Assembly: GCA_017505745.1 (NCBI GenBank)
Contig: JAFVOP010000110.1
Coordinates: 1-36,639 of the forward strand
Reading direction: 5' to 3'
DNA from: Clostridia bacterium
GTDB lineage: Bacteria; Bacillota; Clostridia; Oscillospirales; CAG-272
DNA: 36,639 nt
Below, piece after piece: positions 26,968-36,639 of this stretch (positions within the stretch are counted from its first letter, which is position 1; the number at the start of each line of letters is the position of its first letter). Made by a program: the position numbers and the translations under genes. Below the pieces are notes generated by a model. That model was not told the origin of the DNA and made no database searches. It worked only from the letters and a program-made list of their open reading frames with translations.

Positions 26968-29900
26968 TTACAGACCTGCATCCAGACACAGGATCCATCT
27001 TGCATCCTGTACGTTGATATAGCCGTTTTCATCGACGTCGGCCAGCAGCAATTGCTGATCGTTCAGGGTCTGGAGCCCTGCATCGTAGCGTAACAGCAAA
27101 ATTGCATCCGCGCTATCCACTCTGCCGTCCATGTTCACGTCACCAATCTCATGTCCGCTCTTTTCCATAAAGGATACCGAAACCGTAACGTCCGCCTCAG
27201 GCATCCGGAATGCGCCGTTTTCGATCACGGCCGTGGTATCTCCGTAGGAATAGGTCAACGAGCCTGCAAGATATGCGTAGCCCTCGTTCGGCGTTGCACT
27301 GACCCGGATCCACTCCCCTGCCTTGGCGCGAACAGTAGAAACGCTGATCTTACCGCCGTCGGCGTAGGCTACGCTAACGGTGTAAAGACGGTACGTGCTG
27401 ATTCCATACGGGTTGGAGGCCGTTCCAAAGAATCCGCTTTGCCGTCCGTCGCTGGCTTCGAGGTAATACTCAACGCCTGCGGCCGTTACCGCTGTAGCGG
27501 GAATATTGGCAGAATACTTGTTCTGTGCCTCTTCGCCCGAGTGTGCATACATTTCCATGGACGAATACTCGGTCTGTCCCTTGACACGATAGTACAACGT
27601 TACGGAACGGATCACGTTCATATTGTCGTATACGTAGGCAACGATCGGGATCCCTGCCTGCTCTGCCGAGGAGGTAACCGTGCTATGCGAGATCGTAGGC
27701 GGCGTGATATCGTGCGCGGCCGCACTGGTGATTGCCGAGGGAGCCGACTCGGTAAAGTCGGTCTTCACCACGGTGAAATAGTAGAAATACTCTACACCGG
27801 CTTCGGTATTGTAGTCGATGAAGGTGTTTTTGCCGTCCGCCGCAGGGATGATGCTCGAGTTGATCCTGATAAAGCTTCCCTCGTCCATCACGTTGCTGCG
27901 GTAGATGTTATAACCGGCCATCGTGTCAAAGTCATCCTGTGTCCATTCAAGCTCCACATATCCGTCGGCACTGTTTGCCTGCAAGGACATCGATTTTGCG
28001 CCGGAGGTAGAAATGGTAAATGCAAACCGCTCGTAATCGTTTCCGGTAACAAGCCAGGAATCGTTTGCCGCAACCGCACCGCGAACCTTAAAGTACTGTG
28101 TGCCGGATCCGGTAACTGCGGTGATCCGTGCGGTTCCCACCCAGGTGCGCGCGTCGGTCCAGTCACCGTCCACGAGGAAATCGCCGTACGGGTAATCTCC
28201 GCCGTAGGACACTGTGGGCTGTACGCTCATGTCCATATCGCGGTTGAAGGAAACCTGAACGGTAATGGTCTCCAAGCCAACGGAGGACACAATGTTCCCC
28301 TCGCTGTTTTTCACGATGATGGAGGTCACGAAGGGATATGCGCTCTCGGGAGCTTCCGTGAGGTAGGGACTGTAAAGCAGCTCCGCGTACTCAAAGGAAT
28401 CCTTCATATCATAGATGATACGGTCGATCAGCTCGGTCTTTGTGGTTCCCCAATAGTTTCCGATCAACGACGCCATCGCATCACCCTGCGAATCGTACTG
28501 TGCCTTCAGCTCCATCCAAGCCGTTGCATCGGGATTGGCAAAACCGTTGAGGAAGGCGTTGTTGACGTTGGTCGACTCCCGTTCAATGTAGGTCAGCAGG
28601 GCCTCACTGTAAAATTCGCGTACTGCAACCTGCAGCTCCTTGAGCGTGTAGTCGGGGGAGAATTCGGTGGTCGGATAGAGGTTTTCTTCAAATACCGTCG
28701 AGAGAACCTCGTTGGCCGGCTCCTTTACCAAAACCGTAAACTCGATCTTTTCATTCGTATGATCGAAAATGTCCTTGATCGCGCCGGCATATACCGTTAC
28801 CGTATAATCGGTTCCCGGCATCAGTGCCTCCAGGGGTATCACAGTGATCTTCATGCAGTCCGCCGAAACCTTACAGTCGAGATATTGCAGATCTCCGTTG
28901 TCATCCCTGTACTGGATCGTGGTCAGATGCAAGCGATCATTGGAAACCACCGGATTTTTAAATACGATCTCAAAGCTTTCGGGAGGTGTGATCTCCACGG
29001 GAGTCTCCACAGAAAGCTCGGTCGAGCCGGACAAGATCTTCTCAAGATCCAATTGATTGACATCCAGATCGGTCACCATGAAATACGGAGATACCGGCTT
29101 TTGGTTGCCATCGGTATAGATCGCGTTTCCAAGATACTCTCCCCGCTCGGTAAAGAGCTTAACCGATCCGTCCGCAAACAGGATCCATCCGCCTCCAATA
29201 TCCCGAATCGCAACGTCCTCCACACCGATATAGTAGAGTGAATCGTAATTTGTGGCCCGGGTAAATTCATAACTCCCGTAAAGCGGGCAGTTTTGGTAGT
29301 TGGTTCCCAGATACGCCAGTCTGCCGTCGTTCAAAAGAAGCAACATACCGAAGTTATAGGAATCGAAGAAGAAGCTGTTCCGCAGCACGGCAATATCCGC
29401 AATCTGATCCTTGATCTTGCCAAAGCCGTGCGTTTCCAACAGCTCGGTGGCCTTTTCAAACATATCGGCATACATGTAAAGCGGATAATAATTTCCGGCT
29501 TCACTCTTCATCATAGCCCCGTCTGCAATTCCAATATCGGTGATCGGATCGTTTTTATCGGAATAGAAGACAGACCAGTCGTTGGTAGTTCCAAAGTATG
29601 CCTTGCACACCATTCCGTTGTTGGTCAGTATATAGAAGTGGTTGTCATATCCGTGAGAGGAAATCTGTTGAATTCCCTCCAACTCAAAGAGCGAAGGCTC
29701 GGAATAAATGAGCAGCCCCACATCTGCTTGCGCTCCGTTAATAGAAACGGAATAGAGCGTGCCGTCATTTTTCAGCACCATCACGTGTCCGCTATAGCAG
29801 ATCGCGTCCTTGACGCCCTCCGAAATGATATCGGTGAGCGTACCGTTTTGAGCGCTGAAATACTGCAGCTTTCCGTCCGTGGTAACTACCAACAGAAAAT

Positions 29901-32900
29901 CGGGATAGGGTGCGGGAAGAATCTTTTCTGCATTTTCTACCGTTACGCGGTAAGGAACCCGATGTGTGCTATCGATCAGCCAGACGTTGTTCCCTGCAGC
30001 AAGGATCCTGCTTCCACCGTTATGGGAAGTAAACACACGGTCAATTTCGGCCACCGAGCGGTCCTCCAAAACCGAAACCACACAAACGGCAAGCTCATCG
30101 CTGCCCTCACACTTGCAATAAACCGCAGTCACGCCGGCGGATTTTGCAGTGATCGTACCGTTGGCATCCACCTCTACGATGCTCGTATCGGCCGATTTCC
30201 AGGTAAAGAGCTCGGTGCTTCCGGCAAGGATCGAGGGAGTCAGCTCACAGGAAAGCTGCAACGTAGTCTTACTTTCCATATCCAGAAGAACAAAGTCGGA
30301 GGAAAGCGTAAAGGACTCCACGGGAGTCTTGACGCGAACCGTGTATTCGTAAGTCTTTTTCCCATCCAGTGTGGTGGCTTTGACCGATGCAACACCGTTC
30401 TTTCCGGCCGTTACCAATCCGGTCTGATCCACAGTGGCAACCTCGGGGTTGTCAGAGTGCCAGAACAGATCCTTGACGGTTGCGGTTTCGGGTGCTACGG
30501 TAGGATGGAAGAAATGCTCCTGCTGATATTGCAGGGTCACCTCGGTTACAGTATCCGTGATGCTTTCCACGGGGACATCAAAGGTCATCTCGCCCGCTAT
30601 GCCAAACCGGATCTCAAAGTGCTCCGAGCCGTTGCCGTACAGGTCTCCCAAAGAGCCTCCCGGCACCTTCAGGCGATAGATCATTCCCGCTTGCGCGCTC
30701 TCCTTCAGCTTCACCGTGAGAGCGTTGCCCAGATACGAGAGCGTGATAGGAACGAGATTGCCGTACACGTCGCTGACCGCGATGAAATCCGCATCGGCAG
30801 AATAGATATACTTATCAAATACGATCTCCACCCGGAAATCGCCCTCCAGATCGTTGACAAAGCCTCCGGTATACAGATCCTTGGAGGTAGTATCGTCAAA
30901 GACTGCAGATACACCGGTCGCATGCATTTCGGTTCCGTCATCGGCGGCGCCGATCCATGCGGTTACGGGAGCGCGATAGGTATCACCGGCCCGATTGTTA
31001 TTTCCGAGGAGATGATACGAAGAACCTGTCTGGAAGGCATACAGGGTTCCGTCCTCCAGAATCAGATAGCCGGGGGCAATATCTGCCACGGCTTCTATTC
31101 CCTGCAGCTTGGTGATCACATACTCATTTCCGGGGGTACCCTGGGGTAAGCAATTGCGCAAGCCGACGGGCATGTATGAGGTACTTCCCATAAACACCAC
31201 GGAGCCATCCTTCATCAACGCGAGATACGCATCCGAATGCACCCCGGAGGCGCCGGTCAGCTTTACAATGTCGTCCTTGATCGCCTGATAGTCCTCGCGT
31301 TCCCGGAAGAAGGAATTCACCGCTACCGTGTTGTCGGATTGCGGAGTATAGATCGTACCGTTCTCACCCAGCATGCCGTTTCCAAACGGCAGAATATACT
31401 TGATCTTCTCCTCGTTCCGTACGCGACGAACCATATCGGAGGAGATCTTGGTGGTGTTGTAATCCAGCATGGAGTAGCTGAGATAATAGCCGTCTCCGTT
31501 GCTCGAAACAAAGCAGAAGCTGCCATTTCCCAGGCATTCCAGCTCTACCACACCGGTCAGGAGACTCACCTCGCAGGAATAGCCGCTATTGTTCTGATAA
31601 AAGACCTTCTTATCTTCGGTCAGGTAGAACATATGTTGGTATCCATCGTAGGCAATTGCCACCACGTTGTCGGCCACCTTGTATTCACTGTCGGACTCCA
31701 TGCCGTACCGATAGTACAGCGTACCATCGGGAGACACGTAATAGATTTGATTGGTACGATGCGAGGTGGAAACTGCCTTCGCCTTGAAGCTTGCCTTGAT
31801 CGGGACGTAGTAGTTGTCACCGTCCACGCTTTGGTTTGCAATGTACCATACCGTATGGTCCTCGGCAATAAAGACTCGCACGCCGTCCTTCTGCCCCGAG
31901 GCATAATCGATGCGAACCGAGGAGGCATCTGGCAAAACGAAGACCGCCGCATAGTAGGTTTGACCGGTTACCGACGAGGTCACTCCCACCATGGTTTCGC
32001 CCAAACCGATCGCGCGGATCTCACCCGTTTGTGCATCCACGGCTGCCACGGAGGAATCGAGCGAAACGTAGGACAGCGTGCCAAGATCCGCATACGAGGG
32101 CGCGCAATCCAATTGCAGGTACTTGCCGCCGTCCCCTACCTCCATCGAAAGGTAGCCATTGAGCAGCTGCACGCTTTGCGGCTTGGTGGAAACGGTCACG
32201 GTAAAGGTTGCCGTAAAGGAGCCATCCTTCGTGGTGGCCGTTACGGTTGCGGTTCCGTTATAGTAGGCCGTGATCACGCCGTATTCGTTGACCTTAACCA
32301 CGTTGGGATCGGAGGTTGCCCAGGTAACGTGCTTCATCGTGGCATCTGCGGGAAGGAGGTTCACCGTAAGGCCCATAACGTCGCCGTATTGCATCGTCAG
32401 GCTTGCCTCACCGGCGGGTTCAATACCGGTAACAGGCACGTCGTAAACAGGTGTGCCCTCCACCGTAAGGGTGTACACGGTCTTTGCATTATAATTCTGG
32501 AACTCATCTGCAAAGGTCTGCGAAGGAAGGATCAACGAGTACTCGTATCCGGCAGACAGAGTTGTTTTGGGAATTACCGTCAAGATCTTCCCCGTCGGAT
32601 CCAGCGTGCATTCCACGGGGATCCGGGCTCCAAAGGCATCCTCAAAGTAAATGCCTTCCGCGTTGCAGTAATACGCGATGTCGGAGAAGGTAAAGGTAAA
32701 GGTTGCATCGGCAGGAAGCAGTCCTTCGAAATGCAACGCGCCGTTTGCCGCAAAGAGATTGCCCTCCACACCTGCTACCGCAGATTGGATCCGGATTTCC
32801 ACGCCGGTGTCCACCGCGCCAAACCACGCCTTCACGGGCAGGGGGTAATGCTTTTCCAGCTTGTTGTTGTTGCCAAGATCTCCGTACGGATAGCTTCCGC

Positions 32901-35900
32901 CACAAGCGTAGGAATAGACCGAACCGTCGGAGCAAACGATATAACCGGGTGCAATATCCACAACCGACGAGAACATGTCGATGACTTGAGCCACCTGATT
33001 GTTTTCTGTTTCCGTGAGCAGATTCTTCAAAGGCTGCGGCGCTGCGGAGTAAGATCCAACGTATGCCACGGTTCCGTCATCCAGCAATGCGAGGTAGGTA
33101 TTTGCCCAAATGTCGTTCTTCTTGGCATGGGTGATCTTTACAATGCGATCGCAAATGGAACGGTACGCCGCCCATTCGGACAGGGAGCTCTTCGAAGAGG
33201 TCGCCTCTTTGTCAGAGTGCGATACCGAATACAGATTCCCACTTTCTCCAACGAACAAACCGGCCTGCAGAATGAAGGCCTCGATCTTTTCCGCGAACGG
33301 GACCGAAACGTAATGATTCACCAGAGAATAGAACCTTTCGTACTCCTCGGTGTTTGCAATCGACAGCACCGTTCCGTCCTTTTTCAGGAAATAGTACTGT
33401 CCGGAATGCGTCCCGTAATGCACCTCGCGAATGTCGGAAAGTGCGGAGCATGCGTGCATGGTTTCAGTCACGTTGTTGTAGAACCACACGCTGGCGTCAT
33501 TCTTCACAACGAACAAGCCGTAATACGGATATACGCATTCGTACCGCTCGATCGAAGCTACGTTTTCACAAATCTTGGTACCCGCATCGGGAGAGCCGAC
33601 CGCCGTTTTATATAACGCGCCATCCTGTGCGATGTAGAAGAGAGAGGTGTGTACGATAACCGCGTCGCGAACCTTCACACTGAGCTTTTGCGGGATAAAG
33701 GTATTATTGCTTTCGGAATACGAGGAGCCGCAGTTGATGATCCAAAGCGTTCCGTCCTCTGCGATGAACATGGTAAATGAAACGTCGCCCGAATTACCAA
33801 TTACCTTTTGGATCTGCGCGGAGGATGCATCCTCCACCACCTGCACCGTGGCAAAATAAGTCTTTCCGGTCTTGGAGGAGGTTACACCAACCGTGGTTTT
33901 TCCAATCTCCACAGCCGTCAAAACGCCGTTTTCATCCACGGTCACCACGCTCTCGTCCATGGTGCGGTAGGTCAAAGTGCCGAGATCCGCATAAGCGGGA
34001 TAAACCGAAAGGGCAAGACTTCTTCCCGTCTGTCCTTTTTCCAGATAGAAGAACTCAGACTCCAGGAAGGCGTCCTCGGGAGGCGTGGAAACCGTAACCG
34101 TAAAGGTTACCTGCTTGCCGCCATCCGCCGCGGTGGCCGTAACGGTTGCCGTTCCGTTTTTCCTGCCCACCACGTATCCGTTGGAGGTCACCGTTACCAC
34201 ACTCGCATCGGACGTGTTCCAATACACCTTCTTCATGGTGGCATTTTCAGGCAATATCTGCACCTGAAGCTGCTGTCCCTGCGCATATACCAGGGTAAGC
34301 TCTTCTCCACCCTGCAGATCGGTTACGGGGATCTCATATACCGCCACACCCTCTGCAGAGAAGGAAAGCGAAACCGTGACGTTGTTGTTTCCGAAATCGT
34401 CGGTAAGAATGCCGCCGATGGAAAGAGTATATCCATAGCCTTCGCGGAAGGGCTCATCCGCCGTAATGATCAGCGTTTGTCCGAGCGCATCGAGAGAGGC
34501 ACTTGCAGCGATCTTATTCCCAAGATCGTCGCGGAAGTAAAGCTTTGTGTTGGCAAGCTGATTCTTGGCAACCGTCTTGGAGAGCTTCAAACGGATGCTT
34601 GCATTCACAGGCACCTTTACGTCCAGATGCTCAGAGGTATACGGAAGCGTTACCGTTCCGTCGGCAGTATCAAACGAGATCTGCAACACCTCGATCTTCT
34701 TACCGTCGTTTTTCGCACCGATCCATGGGAGCACAGGTGCGGTAAGATTGCAGTTGTATCCGTCATAGGACTTTCCGTTTCCGAGGATCGCGCCCCAAGT
34801 GGAGCCGATCATCCATGCGGTTCCGTCCTCCAGAACAAATGCGCCGTTTCCAAGATCCACTACCTTTTGCGGCAGTTGAACAAAGGAATAGCTCCAGACT
34901 CCGTTGGCGGGACAGTCAACCAGCGTAGAAATATTCTTATCAAAGGAGGTGGTGCCGTACGCTCCGGAGAACACCACGCGTCCGTCCTTCAAAAGCAACC
35001 AGTAGCGATTGGGCGCCTCATCGAATGCAACGTCAACAACCTCACTCCAGGAAACCCCAAGAACAGCTTCCAGCTTTTGCGCCGAAACGTTTTCTGCCTG
35101 AGTCAGATAAACACCGTCCTCGCTCCAGGTAAAGCGATAGACGCTTCCCTCTTCGGTATAGCAGAACCTTGAATCCAGCTTTGCAACCGTGCCATCCACC
35201 GACATCAGCTGCACGTTGAAGTTCATGTTATCCGAGGAACCGGGAACACTTGCAGTCCAGATGGCACCGTCCTTGTCCAGGAAGAGATAATGCCGATTGG
35301 TTCCCACCATCGAAACGATGTTTTCCAGAGAATCGTTCAAATAGGACGTTTCCTCACTGTAATCGTAAAACCAGACGGTTCCGTCAAGCTTTTGATAGAA
35401 GAAGTCCTCAGAATTCGTGTTGAGCGCCACGTCCGCAACGTCTTCCTCAATCATGTGATAGTTATTCAGATTGCCAATGTAAAGCCTGTGATCGGTATCA
35501 ATCACCGCCCATTCGTATGCCCAGCGCATCGTTGCCTTCCACACCTTCAAGGGCAAGCGTTGCGGGAATTTGGCGTCTCCCACAACATTTTCATTATAGA
35601 ACAGGTAGGCCGTTCCGTCCTCCGCATAAAGCAGAGGCATGGAGGTATTGGGCCCCAACGGCGAGGCGCTCACAATCTTCACCGATTCGCGCTTTGCTGC
35701 CACGTGTACTCTGACACGAACCGACATCTCCACGTCGGGGAAATATATCAGCACCACAGCGTCGCCGGGAGCCATCGGATGCAGGGTTCCGTCCCCGTCC
35801 ACGGTCACCACATTGGAATCGGAGGTGATAAACTGCGGAGCTCCAACGGTGGAATAGTCAGGGCCGTAGGTATAGCTCAGCTTGGTTTCGGTGGTATCAT

Positions 35901-36639
35901 CCATTGCCAGGATCACATAATCTGCAGCAGGCGTGATCGCAGAGGGCGGAATGGTGACGGTTACCGCATACTCCAGCTTCAGCTCGGTTCCGCGGATCGA
36001 AGCCGTTACGGTTGCGCTTCCGCTTCCAACGGCAGTAAGCATACCCGTAGAGGATACCATGACCACCGAGGTATCCGAGGATACGTAATCGATCAGAGGA
36101 CTTGCCTCGTCGGGGGTTACGGTATGAGTAAGCTGATGGGTTTGTTGGTATTTAGTGAATTTCAGCTCCGATTCGTCATCGGTAAATCCGGTGGGCTCGT
36201 AATATTGCACCACCACGATCACGATTTCATCGGAAAGCGAGGTGCCATCGATGGTAGCGGTTACCGTTGCCACTCCCAGGCCCTTCGCGGTGATCTTTCC
36301 GGCTTCGTCCACCGTGATCACCTCTTCATTGTTCGAGCTCCAATGCAGCTTCGCATCCTCCACGTTCGGGTAGACCGAGGCCTGCAGCTGATAATTCGCC
36401 GTATTGGAGGGCAATGTCAGGGCATCGGCATCCAGTGTCACCGATACGGGGCTGATGTCTCCGGGAATCTCAATGATCACTCCCCGATAGGAGCATTCGG
36501 CCGCTGACGGACTGGTTTGAGTCAACTCATTGTAATCGTAGTCCCAAACGTGTACGGTAGAGAGATACGCTGAGCGCTCTGCAACCGAGCCGTCGGGGTT
36601 TGTGGAATACGAGGGATAGATCACGGGGATCGAGATACC
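26968..36639 (-). CDS. giant secreted repeat protein: Ig-like (Big_2/Big_5) plus RCC1-like propellers, FN3 and C-terminal dockerin (5' end beyond window)
   Basis: At least 3223 residues; the frame is open to the window edge and no signal peptide is visible, so the true start lies upstream. Three Big_2 domains come first. Four units follow, each with an RCC1-like propeller of about 330 residues built from repeats such as FIAEDGTLWII and LLDDGTVAYVGS. Each of the first three propellers closes on LGNG/LGNNN...P[VL]xxWxGAxxxG. A Big_5 (SbsA-like) domain follows each propeller, and Big_2 pairs link the units. After the fourth comes a helical stretch with NYWGTTKTELIDRIIYDMKD, then a beta domain, an FN3 domain (GYNIYRSNV), a further beta domain and a repeat with GGKISVSTVRAKAGEW. 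The last 60 residues are a dockerin with intact calcium loops (DVNMDGRVDSAD and DVDENGYINVQD). It is probably an extracellular adhesin or binding protein. Confidence 0.88.
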   Translation of the reverse strand, partial: GISIPVIYPSYSTNPDGSVAERSAYLSTVHVWDYDYNELTQTSPSAAECSYRGVIIEIPGDISPVSVTLDADALTLPSNTANYQLQASVYPNVEDAKLHWSSNNEEVITVDEAGKITAKGLGVATVTATIDGTSLSDEIVIVVVQYYEPTGFTDDESELKFTKYQQTHQLTHTVTPDEASPLIDYVSSDTSVVMVSSTGMLTAVGSGSATVTASIRGTELKLEYAVTVTIPPSAITPAADYVILAMDDTTETKLSYTYGPDYSTVGAPQFITSDSNVVTVDGDGTLHPMAPGDAVVLIYFPDVEMSVRVRVHVAAKRESVKIVSASPLGPNTSMPLLYAEDGTAYLFYNENVVGDAKFPQRLPLKVWKATMRWAYEWAVIDTDHRLYIGNLNNYHMIEEDVADVALNTNSEDFFYQKLDGTVWFYDYSEETSYLNDSLENIVSMVGTNRHYLFLDKDGAIWTASVPGSSDNMNFNVQLMSVDGTVAKLDSRFCYTEEGSVYRFTWSEDGVYLTQAENVSAQKLEAVLGVSWSEVVDVAFDEAPNRYWLLLKDGRVVFSGAYGTTSFDKNISTLVDCPANGVWSYSFVQLPQKVVDLGNGAFVLEDGTAWMIGSTWGAILGNGKSYDGYNCNLTAPVLPWIGAKNDGKKIEVLQISFDTADGTVTLPYTSEHLDVKVPVNASIRLKLSKTVAKNQLANTKLYFRDDLGNKIAASASLDALGQTLIITADEPFREGYGYTLSIGGILTDDFGNNNVTVSLSFSAEGVAVYEIPVTDLQGGEELTLVYAQGQQLQVQILPENATMKKVYWNTSDASVVTVTSNGYVVGRKNGTATVTATAADGGKQVTFTVTVSTPPEDAFLESEFFYLEKGQTGRSLALSVYPAYADLGTLTYRTMDESVVTVDENGVLTAVEIGKTTVGVTSSKTGKTYFATVQVVEDASSAQIQKVIGNSGDVSFTMFIAEDGTLWIINCGSSYSESNNTFIPQKLSVKVRDAVIVHTSLFYIAQDGALYKTAVGSPDAGTKICENVASIERYECVYPYYGLFVVKNDASVWFYNNVTETMHACSALSDIREVHYGTHSGQYYFLKKDGTVLSIANTEEYERFYSLVNHYVSVPFAEKIEAFILQAGLFVGESGNLYSVSHSDKEATSSKSSLSEWAAYRSICDRIVKITHAKKNDIWANTYLALLDDGTVAYVGSYSAAPQPLKNLLTETENNQVAQVIDMFSSVVDIAPGYIVCSDGSVYSYACGGSYPYGDLGNNNKLEKHYPLPVKAWFGAVDTGVEIRIQSAVAGVEGNLFAANGALHFEGLLPADATFTFTFSDIAYYCNAEGIYFEDAFGARIPVECTLDPTGKILTVIPKTTLSAGYEYSLILPSQTFADEFQNYNAKTVYTLTVEGTPVYDVPVTGIEPAGEASLTMQYGDVMGLTVNLLPADATMKHVTWATSDPNVVKVNEYGVITAYYNGTATVTATTKDGSFTATFTVTVSTKPQSVQLLNGYLSMEVGDGGKYLQLDCAPSYADLGTLSYVSLDSSVAAVDAQTGEIRAIGLGETMVGVTSSVTGQTYYAAVFVLPDASSVRIDYASGQKDGVRVFIAEDHTVWYIANQSVDGDNYYVPIKASFKAKAVSTSHRTNQIYYVSPDGTLYYRYGMESDSEYKVADNVVAIAYDGYQHMFYLTEDKKVFYQNNSGYSCEVSLLTGVVELECLGNGSFCFVSSNGDGYYLSYSMLDYNTTKISSDMVRRVRNEEKIKYILPFGNGMLGENGTIYTPQSDNTVAVNSFFREREDYQAIKDDIVKLTGASGVHSDAYLALMKDGSVVFMGSTSYMPVGLRNCLPQGTPGNEYVITKLQGIEAVADIAPGYLILEDGTLYAFQTGSSYHLLGNNNRAGDTYRAPVTAWIGAADDGTEMHATGVSAVFDDTTSKDLYTGGFVNDLEGDFRVEIVFDKYIYSADADFIAVSDVYGNLVPITLSYLGNALTVKLKESAQAGMIYRLKVPGGSLGDLYGNGSEHFEIRFGIAGEMTFDVPVESITDTVTEVTLQYQQEHFFHPTVAPETATVKDLFWHSDNPEVATVDQTGLVTAGKNGVASVKATTLDGKKTYEYTVRVKTPVESFTLSSDFVLLDMESKTTLQLSCELTPSILAGSTELFTWKSADTSIVEVDANGTITAKSAGVTAVYCKCEGSDELAVCVVSVLEDRSVAEIDRVFTSHNGGSRILAAGNNVWLIDSTHRVPYRVTVENAEKILPAPYPDFLLVVTTDGKLQYFSAQNGTLTDIISEGVKDAICYSGHVMVLKNDGTLYSVSINGAQADVGLLIYSEPSLFELEGIQQISSHGYDNHFYILTNNGMVCKAYFGTTNDWSVFYSDKNDPITDIGIADGAMMKSEAGNYYPLYMYADMFEKATELLETHGFGKIKDQIADIAVLRNSFFFDSYNFGMLLLLNDGRLAYLGTNYQNCPLYGSYEFTRATNYDSLYYIGVEDVAIRDIGGGWILFADGSVKLFTERGEYLGNAIYTDGNQKPVSPYFMVTDLDVNQLDLEKILSGSTELSVETPVEITPPESFEIVFKNPVVSNDRLHLTTIQYRDDNGDLQYLDCKVSADCMKITVIPLEALMPGTDYTVTVYAGAIKDIFDHTNEKIEFTVLVKEPANEVLSTVFEENLYPTTEFSPDYTLKELQVAVREFYSEALLTYIERESTNVNNAFLNGFANPDATAWMELKAQYDSQGDAMASLIGNYWGTTKTELIDRIIYDMKDSFEYAELLYSPYLTEAPESAYPFVTSIIVKNSEGNIVSSVGLETITVQVSFNRDMDMSVQPTVSYGGDYPYGDFLVDGDWTDARTWVGTARITAVTGSGTQYFKVRGAVAANDSWLVTGNDYERFAFTISTSGAKSMSLQANSADGYVELEWTQDDFDTMAGYNIYRSNVMDEGSFIRINSSIIPAADGKNTFIDYNTEAGVEYFYYFTVVKTDFTESAPSAITSAAAHDITPPTISHSTVTSSAEQAGIPIVAYVYDNMNVIRSVTLYYRVKGQTEYSSMEMYAHSGEEAQNKYSANIPATAVTAAGVEYYLEASDGRQSGFFGTASNPYGISTYRLYTVSVAYADGGKISVSTVRAKAGEWIRVSATPNEGYAYLAGSLTYSYGDTTAVIENGAFRMPEADVTVSVSFMEKSGHEIGDVNMDGRVDSADAILLLRYDAGLQTLNDQQLLLADVDENGYINVQDARWILCLDAGL
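28715..36460 (-). repeat. four tandem protein-level units (Big_2 pair, RCC1-like propeller, Big_5)
   Basis: The conserved tryptophan of the propeller-closing motif falls at 34725, 32826 and 30957, with an equivalent tyrosine at 29085. The unit lengths are therefore 633, 623 and 624 residues. Propellers span about 34690-35680, 32795-33830, 30920-31935 and 29070-30060. The copies are clearly related in protein but diverged in DNA, so this is an old duplication rather than an unstable recent repeat. The fourth copy has lost the tryptophan motif (PVSPYFMV). Confidence 0.75.

Noticed and set aside
26940-27032. Extended N-terminus of the cohesin-like protein starting at 27032
   Set aside because: It would put 31 polar residues ahead of a clear signal peptide and overlap the dockerin of the preceding gene.
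28844-34267. Possible direct DNA repeats or CRISPR-like array in the giant gene
   Set aside because: The periodicity is about 1870-1900 bp and visible only in protein; there are no short identical repeats with unique spacers.
27151-36507. Several long plus-strand frames (400-790 residues) opposite the giant repeat gene
   Set aside because: They repeat with the same period as the protein units on the minus strand, so they follow from its codon use. They contain no coherent domains and lack ribosome binding sites.

Overview
The window reads as chromosomal DNA of an uncultured-type member of the Bacillota, class Clostridia, probably a spore former living in an animal gut or a similar fibre-rich anaerobic habitat. 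The basis is a mraZ-led division and cell wall (dcw) cluster of Gram-positive order, a class B penicillin-binding protein with two PASTA domains and a sporulation-type (sigma-E-like) promoter candidate, strong AAAGGAGG ribosome binding sites, and secreted proteins with cohesin-like and dockerin domains. The order (Oscillospirales, Christensenellales or another) cannot be fixed by eye. I see no tRNA, rRNA, CRISPR array, insertion sequence or prophage.

Region 1 (1-11264, minus strand) is the dcw operon. From its promoter the order is mraZ, rsmH, an ftsL-like gene, a PASTA class B PBP (ftsI/spoVD type), murE, murF, mraY, ftsW/spoVE, a small three-helix membrane protein, and murG, which is cut by the window edge. 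murD is missing from its usual place between mraY and ftsW. The promoter is TTGCAC-N17-TATAAT, followed by four 10-bp repeats that look like MraZ operators. These genes make lipid II and the SEDS/PBP pair that polymerises and cross-links it.

Region 2 (11265-15337) has a divergent gene with its own promoter. It encodes a large DUF4011-type superfamily 1 helicase with an N-terminal helix-hairpin-helix segment and a C-terminal Vsr-like nuclease domain. Phased A/T tracts lie between the two divergent promoters. A strong hairpin terminator ends the gene and also serves the operon that converges on it.

Region 3 (15346-18844, minus) is an envelope-modification operon: an MBOAT O-acyltransferase, a DHHW (AlgX/AlgJ-like) partner, and a DUF4097 membrane-anchored beta protein.

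Region 4 (18945-22925) is a sugar-use pair: an AraC regulator divergent from a GH2 beta-galactosidase, with overlapping promoters.

Region 5 (22924-25130, minus) is a two-gene nucleoside salvage operon: a PfkB ribokinase fused to an AraC DNA-binding domain, then a nucleoside hydrolase. The hydrolase would release ribose, and the kinase would phosphorylate it and may also regulate transcription.

Region 6 (25173-36639, minus) encodes two secreted proteins. The first is a giant protein of at least 3223 residues whose N-terminus lies beyond the window. It has four tandem units of about 625 residues (Ig-like domains plus an RCC1-like propeller) and a C-terminal dockerin. The second is a 568-residue protein with three cohesin-like domains, one Ig-like domain and a dockerin. 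They probably form a surface or extracellular assembly.
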